A program made the position numbers and the translations under genes. The notes under the pieces were generated by a model. The model searched no databases. It worked only from the letters and a program-made list of their open reading frames with translations, and was not told where the DNA came from. Source: Aegilops tauschii subsp. strangulata (lineage: Eukaryota; Streptophyta; Magnoliopsida; Poales; Poaceae). Taken from it: 64,000 nucleotides of DNA. Positions 1-11,648 of this stretch are shown here, piece after piece; the first letter of the stretch is position 1, and the number at the start of each line of letters is the position of its first letter. Where the stretch lies: NCBI RefSeq assembly GCF_002575655.3, contig NC_053037.3:501898544-501962543 (forward strand), written 5' to 3'.

Positions 1-262
1 GCAATTAATAGGAAGTAATAAAGAAAGAGAGGTTTTCACATATAAATATACTATCTTGGACATCTTTTATGATTTTGAGCACTCATTAAGATATGACATG
101 CTAAAAAGTTGATGTTGGACACGGAAGACAACGTAATGGGTTACGTTTTCTTACATCCAAAATAAATTATATCGTCATGGATCATCCAACATGTTGAGCT
201 TGCCTTTCCCCCTCATGCTAGCCAAATTCTTTGCACCAAGTAGAGATGCTACTTGTGCTTCC
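1..262 (+). mobile_element. Element F (Athila-like Ty3), 3' non-coding region, left part
   Basis: This is non-coding, AT-rich sequence with no ORF of note. It is one side of the insertion site of element M: its last five bases (258-262, CTTCC) are repeated at 25251-25255 directly after the M 3' LTR. The continuation at 25256 runs into a polypurine tract and an LTR, so this stretch is inferred to be the 3' untranslated part of the Ty3 element F. The rest of F lies to the left of the window. Confidence 0.7.
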
Positions 263-1596
263 TATAAGTGCATCTAGTGCCACCCCTAGTTGGTTTTGGA
301 GTAATGACGACAAACCTGGTTGAGGGACTAATGTGTTTGTGAGAATGGTAGGATAACACAGGTAGTAGTCCCTCATTGATTCGGTTTACCTACCGGAGAT
401 CACCCCTAAAAATGTATGAAGACATTGAAGACAATGGTGGTATGTGAAGGTATTCACATTGAAGACTATGACAAGACAAGGCATTGCGTGAAGACTATGG
501 AGCGCGAAGACTTAGTTGTTTCGTTGTTTCCTTTTCTTCTTTGTTGAGTCGTAGGAACCACCGTACTGTTAAGTGGGGTCCCAGTGAACAAAGTCAGAGT
601 GACTGAAGTGATGCTCAACCAAATCCTATGTCTTCGAGCGAAGACAATGAGACCAAATCTTATCCAGAGCTGGATGAGTCAGCTTTACTTGTAGCCCAAG
701 TCAAGCTGCTGCATGTGTTTGAAATCTGACCGTTGGAACATGTGTCAGTTCCTTAGTGAACCAGGGTCATTTCGGACAAATTAGGCCGGGTTGCCTGGTG
801 GCTATAAATAGCCCACCCTACACCATAAATTGGTGGCTGCTCAGAGTTAGTGCACTGCTTTTGTCGTTTGAGAGCGACCCACCTCCGAAGCTTTTGAGAG
901 AGAGAAATCCTTCCGAGGAAAAAGCCCAAACACCCAGAGCCAAAGAGTGTTAGGCATCACTAAAGTCTTTCTGTCCGCGTGACCTGAAGACTTGTTACAC
1001 TTGAGGACTGTGAATCCTCCAGCCGGTTAGGCGCCGCGTTCTGAGCATCCAAGAGTCATTGTGGATCGCCGGTGAACGTAGTCTGTGAAGGTTTGGAAGT
1101 CTACCTTGAAGACTTACCAGAGTGATTGGGCGAGGACTGGGTGTCCTTAGCTCAAGGGGAATAAGGTGAAGACGTGGTCTTCTGAGTTGAATCTCAGCCT
1201 CCCTAACCAGACGTACAGTTGTCACAGCAACTGGAACTGGTCCAACAAATCCTGTGTCCTCAACAAGTGACTGGTTCTATCCTCTCCCTCTCTTTACTTA
1301 CAGTTTATCTTCATGAAGTCATTGCTTGCTTACACTACCTGTTTGACTTCACTGTGTGACTACTATCATAGTTTGGATTCATACTATCTTCCATCCTGAT
1401 CTTTACTACCTAGCTGCTATTAGTCTTCGTGCTTTCACTTCATTGCATACTTGACTATGGCTTGCTTCGTGTAGTCTACCTTCCGCTGCATATCAATAGG
1501 TTCATTTCTATTGTTTGTCTTCGAAAATCTCATGTTTTGAAGACGTTCATAAAAATCGCCTATTCACACTCCTCTAGTCGATAACTAGCACTTTCA
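263..1596 (+). repeat. Element M 5' LTR
   Basis: The LTR begins TATAAGTGCATC, where the 3' copy begins TGTAAGTGCATC, so the first dinucleotide TG has decayed to TA. It ends in ACTTTCA. It is 1334 bp long, the same as the 3' copy, and differs from it by scattered substitutions, several per hundred bases by eye. The U3 part is unusually rich in the hexamer GAAGAC. Confidence 0.93.
803..810 (+). promoter_or_regulatory. TATA box of the M 5' LTR
   Basis: TATAAATA lies about 540 bp into the LTR, inside the context GGCTATAAATAGCCC. The same box is conserved in the 3' LTR at 24457-24464. This is the probable core promoter and marks the U3/R boundary shortly downstream. Confidence 0.7.
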
Positions 1597-1598
1597 AT

Positions 1599-1610
1599 TG
1601 GTATCAGAGC
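1599..1610 (+). other. Element M primer-binding site (initiator Met tRNA)
   Basis: TGGTATCAGAGC lies two bases after the 5' LTR end. It is the standard sequence complementary to the 3' end of plant initiator methionine tRNA and is used to prime minus-strand synthesis in Copia elements. Confidence 0.9.
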
Positions 1611-1662
1611 AAGGTACTTCCTTGTTCTGTGTCATTCGGTTTAACCACCTGGAGTTTTAGCT

Positions 1663-3005
1663 ATGTCGGCTGCAGGGATAATCAAAATCTCCGCTACTTG
1701 CCCCGTCTTCGATGGAACTGAATATCCCTACTGGAAGAATAAGATGCGCATGCATCTTGAAGCCATTGATGTCGACCTCTGGTATGTCGTCAAGAATGGC
1801 ATTCCCAAGACTGGTGAAGGTGTCACCCCTGCTGATGTCAAGACGTTCATTCAACTAGATTCTACTGCCAAGAACATCATCTGTGGTCATCTGACCAAAG
1901 GACAGTATGGCCGTGTGAGTGCTCTGGAAACGTCAAAGCTAGTCTGGGACTAGCTCTCCAAGGTCAACGAAGGCGTCTCAACCCAGAGAGATCAAAGGAT
2001 CAGTGTTCTTCGCAACCTCTTCAACCGCTTCAAGAGAAACGACAACGAGAATGTGCAGCTCACATTTGATCGCCTCACTGACATCACAAATGAGCTTCGT
2101 GCTCTCGGCGCCACTGAGATCACCAAGCATGAAATCGTCAAGACACTACTGAGATCCCTTGACAGCTCGTTCGACACCCTTGACCTGATGATACAAGAAC
2201 GCCCTGACTTCAAGACACTCGATCTGGCTGATATACTTGAGAGGCTCAACACACATGAGTTCCAGCTATCTGAGAAAAGAGATATCTATGGTCCCAACTA
2301 CGGATGAACTCGTGCTTTGAAGGCAAAAGCTATTTCCTCATCTGAAGAAGAATCTGACTGCAGTTATGATGATCCTGAAGACATTGGAAAGGAACTTGCT
2401 ATGCTTGTGAAGAAGTTCCAGAAGTTCACTAAGAAGAAGGGCTTCAGAAAGTATTCACGATACAGCTCAAGAAATGATGAAGCTTCCACTCATGACTACA
2501 AGAAGAGAACATGTCACAAGTGCAAGAAACCTGGACACTACATCTCTGAGTGTCCATAGTGAGACAATGAGAACAAGAAGAAGAAGAAGAGCAAGGAATA
2601 TGATTCTGATGACAAGAAGAAGAAGAAATCCTCAAAGTCTTCTTCCAAGTCCTCATCCAAGTCTTCATCTCATAAGAAGAGCTCATCTGGCAAGGCTCGT
2701 GCTTTTGTTGGCAAGGAGATGGATTCAGAGGAGGAGTCTGCTTCTGAGGAGGCGGAGGTGGAGTCTGAGGAGGAGTCCGACCCTGGCGTTGCAACTCTGG
2801 CTCTAGCTACAGCCTACGTTGCCATGTCCATCTTCAACACTGAAGACAATGGCCCCGTCAACAACGCTGAAGCTAATGACAAGGACGACTCTGCTCCCAC
2901 CTACTGCTTCATGGCACGTGGTGCCAAGGTAAAATCACGCGATGCTTACTTTCAAACATCAAGTGAAGATGACTCTGATTGTGAATCCAAACCCAGCTAC
3001 AAAAT
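1663..3005 (+). pseudogene. Element M gag (nucleocapsid/capsid), decayed
   Basis: The frame starts at the ATG at 1663, soon after the primer site. The capsid part contains the Copia gag motif around residues 15-30 (WKNKMRMHLEAID). A CX2CX4HX4C zinc knuckle (CHKCKKPGHYISEC) lies at about 2512-2555, followed by Lys/Ser-rich and acidic stretches. Three in-frame stops interrupt this single frame: TAG at 1951, TGA at 2305 and TAG at 2557. The TGA probably replaced CGA. A frameshift near 3000 moves the reading frame into the coiled-coil extension. The product would package element RNA. No intact protein can be made. Confidence 0.85.
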
Positions 3006-4461
3006 ATTGCTAAAATTGCAACTGAACAACAGAATGCTATGGAACATACTCAAAAACTGTTAGACAAAAGCGATGACCTATTGGATGGTGAAATGACCCG
3101 TTCTCAGTCCATAACTGAAGACATAAAAAATCTTCATGTTAAGTACCAGGAACTTGAAGGTCGTGATGAAACGCTCTCAACCACTCATGAAAAGCTCTCC
3201 TATGATTATCTTGAAAGGAAGCAAGAGCTTGAGAAATTGAGAGCGGCTCATGAAGATCTTCAAAAAGAGAATGAGTCACTTCGCGCTCAATAGATCAGTT
3301 CCGCTCAGGAAGGATTTGAACCACCAAGTCTAAAATGCCTTGAGCATGATAACGCTACTTCTGTTGCTGAATGTTCTACTGCTGCTACTATTACAATATC
3401 TTCAACTGCTGATGTGGTAACTAACCCCTCTGCTGAGGCTACCACTACTATTGCTGATGAAAATGCTAGGTTGAAGACATTGCTCGAAACAGGGATGTAC
3501 AAAAGTCTCAAAGGGCATCAGACACTGTGCGATGTCCTCAAAAAGCAGATTCTGCACCGAAACCCTAGGAAAGAGGGTGTTGGGTTCGAGAGGAAAATGA
3601 ATGTTGATGGCTCCTACTGGAAGCCTGAGCAGTACCCCAAAACCACATGGGTTGCTGCAAAGGAACCTTCAGTGGATCCATCCACCTTATCTGGCTTCAC
3701 TTGTGCTAACCCTATTATCATTGATGAATCCTTTGATGTAAACTATAAACTGTTTAAGAATCAGAATGGTGAAGTGTTTGCCAGATATATTGGTACTAAC
3801 TGCAGGAATGGGCCACCCATGAAGAAGATCTGGGTTCCCAAAAGTTGTCTTGAGAATATTCCTGTGAATGTCATCATGACACCGCCTGGGAAGAAGACAA
3901 ATCCCAGACCAAAGGCTTCATATGGTCCAAAGGCTTCATACAGACAGAGGACTCACCTGAGTCACCCTAACGCCAATGTTTTGCAGGGAAATCATACTCA
4001 GACTTATGAATATGAGCGTGTTTCTTCAAACCGCTTTGTTCATAAAACTAAGAACTTTTCTGCGTATTCATATGAGTATCATTCATCTCCTGCAAGGCTA
4101 CTTGCTAGGGCTTCAAAGCCGAAGTTCTCAGATGCTGCACTTAGACTCATTGCTTCTAAGCCACCCCTGAAGATGTGGGTGGTTAAGAAGAATTAACTTT
4201 CTTTTGCAGGGAAAGGTCTCCAACCGGAACTCAAAGGCGTCTGATGCTATTGCTGGGGACCTAAAACATCTTGTAGGGCGCAAGATCAAATGCCCAAATG
4301 GTCTCACTATGTATTTTGTTCCTGAATCATTTGCCAATCATCCTATCAGTCCTAATCTTGATCTGAGCTTTGATAATCCTCTTGCCCGTCAAATGTTTAT
4401 GCTTCACAATACTCTTGGTGAAGCCTATCCCCCTAACTGTACTGTAGGGTATGACACCTGA
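3006..4461 (+). pseudogene. Element M gag C-terminal extension, decayed
   Basis: After a frameshift near 3000 the frame continues as a charged, Glu/Lys-rich helical segment (3039-3293, probable coiled coil), broken by TAG at 3291. A less charged region (3414-4196) and a further frameshifted piece (4204-4461) follow and lead into the protease. An extension of this kind between the zinc knuckle and the protease is expected for SIRE/Maximus elements. Its biochemical role is not known to me. The pieces lie in frames 3, 3 and 1, and pol starts in frame 2, so at least two more frameshifts are present. Confidence 0.7.
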
Positions 4462-7400
4462 TGCTTCAGAATGGATTATGGACAGCGGATGCACTAATCA
4501 TATGACTGGTGATCGAAGTCTTCTCATGGACTCAACCTTACGTCCATCTGACAAGAGTCACATCACATTTGCTGACACTGGTAAAAGCAAGGTATTGGGT
4601 CTAGGTAGAGTTGCAATCTCAAAGGATCAGCACATGGATAAAGTGATGCTTGTTGAATCCCTTGGTTTCAACTTAATGTCTGTCTCAATGATTTGTGACT
4701 TTAACATGATTGTGATATTTGGAAAATATCGTTGCCTTGTACTAATGGAATCTGACAATTATCTAGTCTTTGAAGGGTACCAGAAAGATGATCTGTACAT
4801 GGTAGATTTCTCAGCAGGACCACAGCTTGCCGTATGTCTTCTAGCAAAAGCTTCAGAGTGCTGGTTCTGGCATCGGAGGCTAGGGCATGCTGGCATGAGG
4901 AACTTACACACTCTCGCAAAGAAGAAGCATGTCATAGGCATTGAGGGCGTCAAGTTCAAGAAGGATCACTTGTGCGGTGCCTGCGAAGCTGGAAAGATGA
5001 CTAGGGCCAAGCATCCCTCGAAGACAATCATGACGACATCTCAACCCTTCGAGCTGCTACACATGGACTTATTTGGCCCAACCCACTACTCTACTCTCAC
5101 TACTACTGCTTGTCTCTATGGCTTCGTCATTGTTGATGATTATTCAAGATACACGTGGGTGCACATAATTCTCTACAAGACTGAAGTGCAGGACGTCTTC
5201 AGACACTTCGCCAACCGTGCCATGAACAACTATGGCATCAAGATCAAGCATATCAGGAGTAACAACGACACTGAGTTCAAGAACACCGGCCTCGACCTTT
5301 ACTTGGATACATTAGGCATCACTCACGAGTTCTCTGCTCCATACACACCTTAGCAGAATGGCATCATGGAGCGCAAGAACAGAACGCTCATTGAGATGGC
5401 ACGGACAATGCTTGATGAATACAAGACTCCAAGAAAGTTCTGGCCTGAAGCTATTGATACTGCATGTCATGTCATCAACCGTGTTTATCTTCACAAGCTT
5501 CTGAAGAAAACATCCTATGAACTCCTCACTGGTAAGAAGCCAAATGTTAGTTACTTCAGAGTATTTGGTGCTAGGTGCTGGATCCAGGATCCACATCACA
5601 CTTCAAAATTTGCACCAAAAGCACATGAAGGTTTTATGCTTGGTTACGGAAAGGATTCACACTCCTATAGAGTCTTCAACCTCTTTCACTATAAAGTGGT
5701 TGAAACTATGGATGTGCGGTTCGATGAGACTAACGTCTCTCAAAGAGAGCACCTACCAAATGTGCTAGATGAAGTTCCACCCAGTGAATCCATCAAGCTA
5801 ATGGGAACTGGAGAAATCATACCGTCTGAAGCACAGCCTGAAGAGGAACTTATCATTTCTGCACCTAATCAACCTGAAGATAATGCTCAGCCCGAAGACA
5901 ATCCTCCTAACAACGACAATGATCAGCAAGAGCAAAATCTTCGTCCGGTTCATCCTCGTGTTGCAAATGAAGTACAGATTGAGAAGATAATTGATAGCAT
6001 CAATGCGCCTTGTCCACTCACTCGTTCAAGAGCAACACAACTAACAAATTTCTGTGGGCACTTTGCATTTGTCTCAATATCTGAACCCAAGAAAGTTGCT
6101 GAAGCCTTCATGGAACCTGAATGGATTCAAGCTATGCAAGAAGAGCTTCAACAGTTCAAGCTGAACAATTTCTAGGAACTTGTCAAGCGTCCTAACCTCC
6201 GCAAGCACAACATAATAGGCACAAAATGGATATATCGCAACAAGCAAGATGAGCATGGTCAAGTTGTCAGAAACAAGGCTCGTCTCGTTGCTCAAGGATA
6301 CACTCAAGTTGAAGGGATTGACTTTGATGAAACATTTGCTCCTATGGCTAGGCTTGAAGCTATTCGCATATTGCTAGCCTATGCAAACCATCACAACATC
6401 CTGCTGTATCAAATGGATGTGAAGAGTGCTTTTCTCAACGGCAAGATTGAAGAAGAAGTGTATGTTGCACAACCTCCTGGCTTTGAAGATCCGAAACATC
6501 CTGATATGGTGTACAAGCTAAACAAGGCACTGTATGGCCTCAAACAAGCCCCTCACACTTGGTATGTTACACTCAAAGACTTCCTGAAGAGCAAAGGCTT
6601 CAAACCTGGTTCCTTGGATCCCACACTCTTCACGAAGACATATGATGGTGAACTGTTTGTGTGCCAAATATACGTGGATGACATTATCTTCGGCTGCACC
6701 AACTAGAAATAAAGTGATGAATTTGGACACATGATGCAAGAGCAATATCAAATGTCCATGATGGGTGAGCTGAAGTTGTTCCTTGGTCTTCAAATTCGTC
6801 AGCAAAGCAATGGCATCTTCATTTCTCAAGAGAAATATCTCAAAGATTGCCTGAAGAAGTTTGGAATGCAAGACTGCAAAGGTTACATGACGCCAATGCC
6901 AACCAAGAGTCATCTGAGTCCTGACGCCAATGGTAAAGAGTTCGATCAAAAGGTATACCGCTCCATGATTGGTTCTTCACTTTATTTATGAGCATCTAGG
7001 CCAGATATTATGCTTAGTGTTTGCATGTGTGCTCGATTTCAAGCGGCACCAAAGGAATCACATCACTTAGCTGTGAAGCGAGTTCTTCGATATTTGGCTT
7101 ACACCCCAACATTAGGATGATGGTATCCAAAGGGCTCAGAGTTTGATCTAGTTGGATTCTTGGATGCTCATTATGCTGGTGACAAGGTGGATCGGAAGTC
7201 TACATCAGGCACATGTCACTTTCTGGGACGATCACTTGTCTGTTGGTCTTCAAAGAAGCAGAACTGTGTATCACTCTCCACTGCTGAATCTGAATACATT
7301 GTTGCTGGATCTTGCTGCGCTCAGCTTCTATGGATGAAGCAAACACTCAAGTACTATGGCATCCATCTGAAACAAGTACCACTCTACTGCGACAACGAAA

Positions 7401-7624
7401 GCGCCATCAAGATTGCCAACAACCCATTTCAGCACTCGAAGACAAAGCACATTGAAATTCGTCCTCACTTTCTCAGAGATCATGTCATGAATGAAGATAT
7501 TGATATCATACACGTCAACGCAGAAGAGCAACTGGCAGATATCTTCACAAAGCCCTTGGATGAGAAAAGGTTTTGCAAATTGCGGTGTGAGCTAAATATC
7601 TTGGAATCCTCAAATGTCCTGTGA
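4451..7624 (+). pseudogene. Element M pol: protease-integrase-RT-RNase H, decayed
   Basis: One frame runs through the whole region, interrupted only by stops: TAG 5351, TAG 6173, TAG 6704, TAA 6710, TGA 6989 and TGA 7118. The domains in order are: aspartic protease with DSGCTNHMTG (active D at 4481); integrase with an HHCC zinc region (WHRRLGH to CGACEAGKM) and the DDE core; reverse transcriptase with intact YVDD at 6671-6682; and a Copia RNase H ending near 7624. The integrase central motif reads RSNNDTEF where the family has RSDNGTEF, so the second catalytic Asp (5261-5263) has become Asn. The element is enzymatically dead. Pol is followed directly by the site where solo LTR G inserted. Confidence 0.93.
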
Positions 7625-7641
7625 TCAGGCACACATCCTAA

Positions 7642-9270
7642 TGATACGTCTCCAACGTATCTATAATTTATGAAGTATTCATGCTATTATATTATCCATC
7701 TTGGATGTTTAATGGGCTTTACTATGCAATTTTATATTACTTTTGGGACTAACCTATTGACCCAGAGCCCAGTGCCAGTTCCTGTTTTTCCCTTGTTTCA
7801 GTGTTTCGAAGAAAAGGAATATCAAACGGAGTCAAAACGGAATGAAACCTTCTCGAGAAGTTATTTTTGGAAGGAAAGCAACCCGGGAGACTTGGAGTGC
7901 ACGTCAGGAAAGCAACGAGGCAGGCACAAGGCAGGGGGCGTGCCCTCCACCCTCGTGGGCCCCTCGTGGCTCCCCTATATATATCCATATACCCTAAAAC
8001 CTTCGGGGAACATGATAGATCTGGAGTTCCGCCGCCGCAAGCCTCTGTAGCCACCAAAAAACTCTCGGGAGCCCGTTCCGGCACCCTGCCGGAGGGGGGA
8101 ACCCTCACCTGTGGCCATCTTCATCATCCCGACGCTCTCCATGATCAGGAGGGAGTAGTTCACCCTCGGGGCTGAGGGTATATACCAGTAGCTATGTGTT
8201 TGATCTCTCTCTCTCTCTCTCATGTTCTTGAGGTGATACGATCTTGATGTATCGCAAGCTTTGCTATTATAGTTGGATCTTATGTTGCTTCTCCCCCTCT
8301 ACTCTCTTGTAATGGATTGAGTTTTCCCTTTGAAGTAATCTTATCAGATTGAGTCTTTAATGATTTGAGAACACTTGATGTATGTCTTGCTGTGCGTATC
8401 TGTGGTGACAATGGGATATCACGTGATTCACTTGATGTATGTTTTGGTGATCAACTTGCGGGTTCCGCCCATGAACCTATGCATAGGGGTTGGCACACGT
8501 TTTCGTCTTGATTCTCCGGTAGAAACTTTGGGGCACTCTTTGAGGTTCTATGTGTTGGTCGAATAGATGAATCTGAGATTGTGTGATGCATATCGTATAA
8601 TCATACCCACGGATACTTGAGGTGACATTGGAGTATCTAGGTGACATTAGGGTTTTGTTTGATTTGTGTCTTAAGGTGTTATTCTAGTACGAACTCTAGG
8701 GCTGTTTGTGACACTTACAGGAATAGCCCAACGGATTGATTGGAAAGAACTTTGAGGTGGTTTCGTACCCTACCATAATCTCTTCGTTTGTTCTCCGCTA
8801 TTAGTGACTTTGGAGTGACTCTTTGTTGCATGTTGAGGGATAGTTATATGATCCAATTATGTTATTATTGTTGAGAGAACTTGCACTAGTGAAAGTATGA
8901 ACCCTAGGCCTTGTTTCCTAGCCTTGCAATACCGTTTACGCTCACTTTTATCATTAGTTACCTTGCTGTTTTTATATTTTCAGATTACAAAAACCTATAT
9001 CTACCATCCATATTGCACTTGTATCACCATCTCTTCGCCGAACTAGTGCACCTATACAATTTACCATTGTATTGGGTGTGTTGGGTACACAAGAGACTCT
9101 TTGCTATTTGGTTGCAGGGTTGTTTGAGGGAGACCATCTTCATCCTACGCCTCCCACGGATTGATAAACCTTAGGTCATCCACTTGAGGGAAATTTGCTA
9201 CTGTCCTACAAACCTCTGCACTTGGAGGCCCAACAACGTCTACAAGAAGAAGGTTGCGTAGTAGACATCA
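7642..9270 (+). mobile_element. Solo LTR G of a Ty3 retrotransposon
   Basis: This is a 1629-bp LTR starting TGATACGTCTCCAACG and ending AGTAGACATCA. It is flanked by a perfect duplication CCTAA (7637-7641 and 9271-9275). No internal region, primer site or second LTR is present, so it is a solo LTR left by recombination between two LTRs. The start is shared with abundant Triticeae Athila-like families such as Sabrina, WHAM and Fatima. I cannot choose among them without a library. It sits just after the end of M pol. Confidence 0.9.
8204..8221 (+). repeat. (TC)9 microsatellite inside solo LTR G
   Basis: This is a run of alternating T and C, about nine dinucleotides long. It is part of the LTR and has no gene context. 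Confidence 0.85.
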
Positions 9271-9275
9271 CCTAA

Positions 9276-9910
9276 CACTTATGCATGTTGATGACTTAGA
9301 TGTGCAACACACGAAGTAACGTATATCTTCAATCAATGAAGACTTACACTCTAAGTGTGAATACATTAACGCGGAATTTGACTTCAGAGCGCCATGATAA
9401 TTGTGCGCCGTGTCTGGGTCTAATACTTCCTATACGGTGGGTAACGCCACCACCAAATTCTTCTATTTGAAGTGTTTTTCTCATGGCATTACATTTGCTA
9501 TGTCTTCACATTTGGTTTGTCTTCATTAACAACATGACTTCAGGATTATCTTCACAATGTTGATTTAGTTTTATTCTGATATTACATATATTAGTGTTAT
9601 GTCCTCTACAACATTCACTTATAGCTATGTCTTCTCGATTGAATCTTTTGAACTAAGTGAATGTGATCGGACCCTAACCTCTCTATGCTTTCTACCTCAA
9701 ACTCTATCTATCCAAATCATATGCATTCTGTTGAAACTGTCGAATGTCTTCTCTGCGTCCTTGTCAGCAGAAGATACAGAGACAAACATTAACTCTGTTT
9801 TAAATGCTCAATTCTTATTGCCTGAAACCCGGAGAAGCCAGAACGACCATCCGACAGTCCAGGCGGGCGTGGGAACGTGGGACAACTCCCAATGTGTTGC
9901 ATGTTCTCCA
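9276..9910 (+). other. Element M non-coding spacer after pol
   Basis: This 635-bp piece of M lies between solo LTR G and element H. Only short spurious ORFs are seen, for example at 9599-9913, which runs into the H LTR. It belongs to the pol to extra-ORF interval of M and resumes at 18618 after H. Confidence 0.7.
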
Positions 9911-11125
9911 TGAAGGAAATATGCCCTAGAGGCAATAATAAAGTTATTATTTATTTCCTTATATCATGATAAATGTTTCTTATTCATGCTAGATTTGTAT
10001 TAACCGGAAACATAATACTTGTGTGAATACATAGACAAACAGAGTGTCACTAGTATGCCTCTACTTGACTAGCTCGTTGATCAAAGATGGTTATGTTTCC
10101 TAGCCATAGACATGAGTTGTCATTTGATTAACGGGATCACATCATTAGGAGAATGATGTGATTGACTTGACCCATTCCGTTAGCTTAGCACTCGATCCTT
10201 TAGTATGTTGCTATTACTTTCTTCATGACTTATACATGTTCCAATGACTATGAGATTATGCAACTCCCGTTTATCGGAGGAACACTTTGTGTGCTACCAA
10301 ACGTCACAACGTAACTGGGTGATTATAAAGGTGCTCTACAGGTGTCTCCAAAGGTACTTGTTGGGTTGGCGTATTTCGAGATTAGGATTTGTCACTCCGA
10401 TTGTCGGAGAGGTATCTCTGGGCCCTCTCGGTAATGCACATCACTTAAGCCTTGCAAGCATTGCAACTAATGAGTTAGTTGTGGGATGATGTATTACGGA
10501 ACGAGGAAAGAGACTTGCCAGTAACGAGATTGAACTAGGTATTGAGATACAGACGATCGAATCTCGGGCAAGTAACATACCGATGATAAAGGGAACAACG
10601 TATGTTGTTATGCGGTCTGACCGATAAAGATCTTCGTAGAATATGTGGGAGCCAATATGAGCATCTAGGTTCCGCTATTGGTTATTGACCGGAGACGTGT
10701 CTCGGTCATGTCTACATAGTTCTCGAACCCGTAGGGTCCGCACGCTTAACGTTTCGATGACAGTTATATTATGAGTTTATATGTTTTGATGTACCGAAGG
10801 TTGTTCGGAGTCCCGGATGTGATCACGAACATGACGAGGAGTCTCGAAATGGTCGATACATGAAGATTGATATATTGGATGACTATATTCGGACACCGGA
10901 ATGGTTCCGAGGGTTATTGGATATATACCGGAGTACCGAGGACCAGAACCCCCCGGAGGCTATTGGGCCTCATGGGCCCAATTGGTGGAAGAGGAGAGGC
11001 GGCCAAGGGGCAGCCGCGCGCCCCTCCCCCCCAAGTCCGAATTGGACAAGGAGGGGGGGCGGCGCCCCCCTTTCCTTTCCCCCTCTCTCCTTCCCTCTCC
11101 TCTCCTAGTCCAACAAGGAAGGGAG

Positions 11126-11156
11126 GGAGTCCTACTCCCGGTGGGAGTAGGACTCC
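11126..11156 (+). promoter_or_regulatory. Perfect inverted repeat upstream of the H LTR TATA box
   Basis: GGAGTCCTACTCCC at 11126-11139, loop GGT, then its exact reverse complement at 11143-11156. The same hairpin is present in the H 3' LTR at 18109-18139, and a diverged one in solo LTR I at 55778-55812. It lies about 50 bp upstream of the TATA box. Confidence 0.75.
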
Positions 11157-11203
11157 TCCTGGCGCGCCTCCTCCTAGCCGGCCGCACCTCCCCCCCTTGC
11201 TCC

Positions 11204-11211
11204 TTTATATA
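11204..11211 (+). promoter_or_regulatory. TATA box of the H 5' LTR
   Basis: TTTATATA occurs in the context GCTCCTTTATATACGGGG. The same context occurs in the H 3' LTR and in solo LTR I (55859-55866). It is the likely core promoter of the LTR. Confidence 0.7.
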
Positions 11212-11636
11212 CGGGGGCAGGGGGCACCCTAGAGAACAATTGATCGTTTGGTCTTATAACCGTGTGCGGTGCCCCCCTCCAGCATAGTCCACCTCGATAA
11301 TACTGTAGCGGTGCTTAGGCGAAGCCCTACGTCGGTAGAACATCATCATCGTCACCACGCCGTCGTGCTGACGAAACTCTCCCTCAACACTCGGCTGAAT
11401 CGGAGTTTGAGGGACGTCATCGGGCTGAACGTGTGCTGAACTTGGAGGTGCCGTGCGTTCGGTACTTGATCGGTCGGATCGTGAAGACGTACGACTACAT
11501 CAACTGCGTTGTGCTAACGCTTCTGCTTTCGGTATACGAGGGTACGTGGACAACACTCTCCCTTCTCGTTGCTATGCATCACCATTATCTTGCATGTGCG
11601 TAGGATTTTTTTTGAAATTACTACGTTCCCCAACAG

Positions 11637-11648
11637 TGGCATCCGAGC
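11637..11648 (+). other. Element H primer-binding site (diverged Met-type)
   Basis: TGGCATCCGAGC lies one base after the 5' LTR. It matches the initiator-Met site TGGTATCAGAGC at 10 of 12 bases. Confidence 0.7.

Larger units (their letters stand above)
9911..11635 (+). repeat. Element H 5' LTR
   Basis: It is 1725 bp, TG...CA bounded, and pairs with the 1726-bp 3' copy. It holds a hairpin at 11126-11156 and a TATA box at 11204-11211. Confidence 0.95.

Noticed and set aside
4185..4203. A possible splice acceptor (TTTCTTTTGCAG) just after the M gag extension
   Set aside because: No matching donor with a consistent frame could be found, and frame changes are common in this decayed gene. A simple frameshift is the plainer explanation.
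10244..10489. An 81-codon ORF conserved at 10244-10489, 17225-17470 and, shorter, 54885-55112
   Set aside because: All three copies lie at the same place in Angela-like LTRs. They are similar because the LTRs are homologous, with substitutions not favouring synonymous sites. No start context or domain supports a gene.
10860..11287. Overlapping Pro/Arg/Gly-rich ORFs in the GC-rich part of the H LTR, on both strands
   Set aside because: The composition is low complexity and ORFs stay open in several frames at once because of GC bias. They sit on the LTR promoter.
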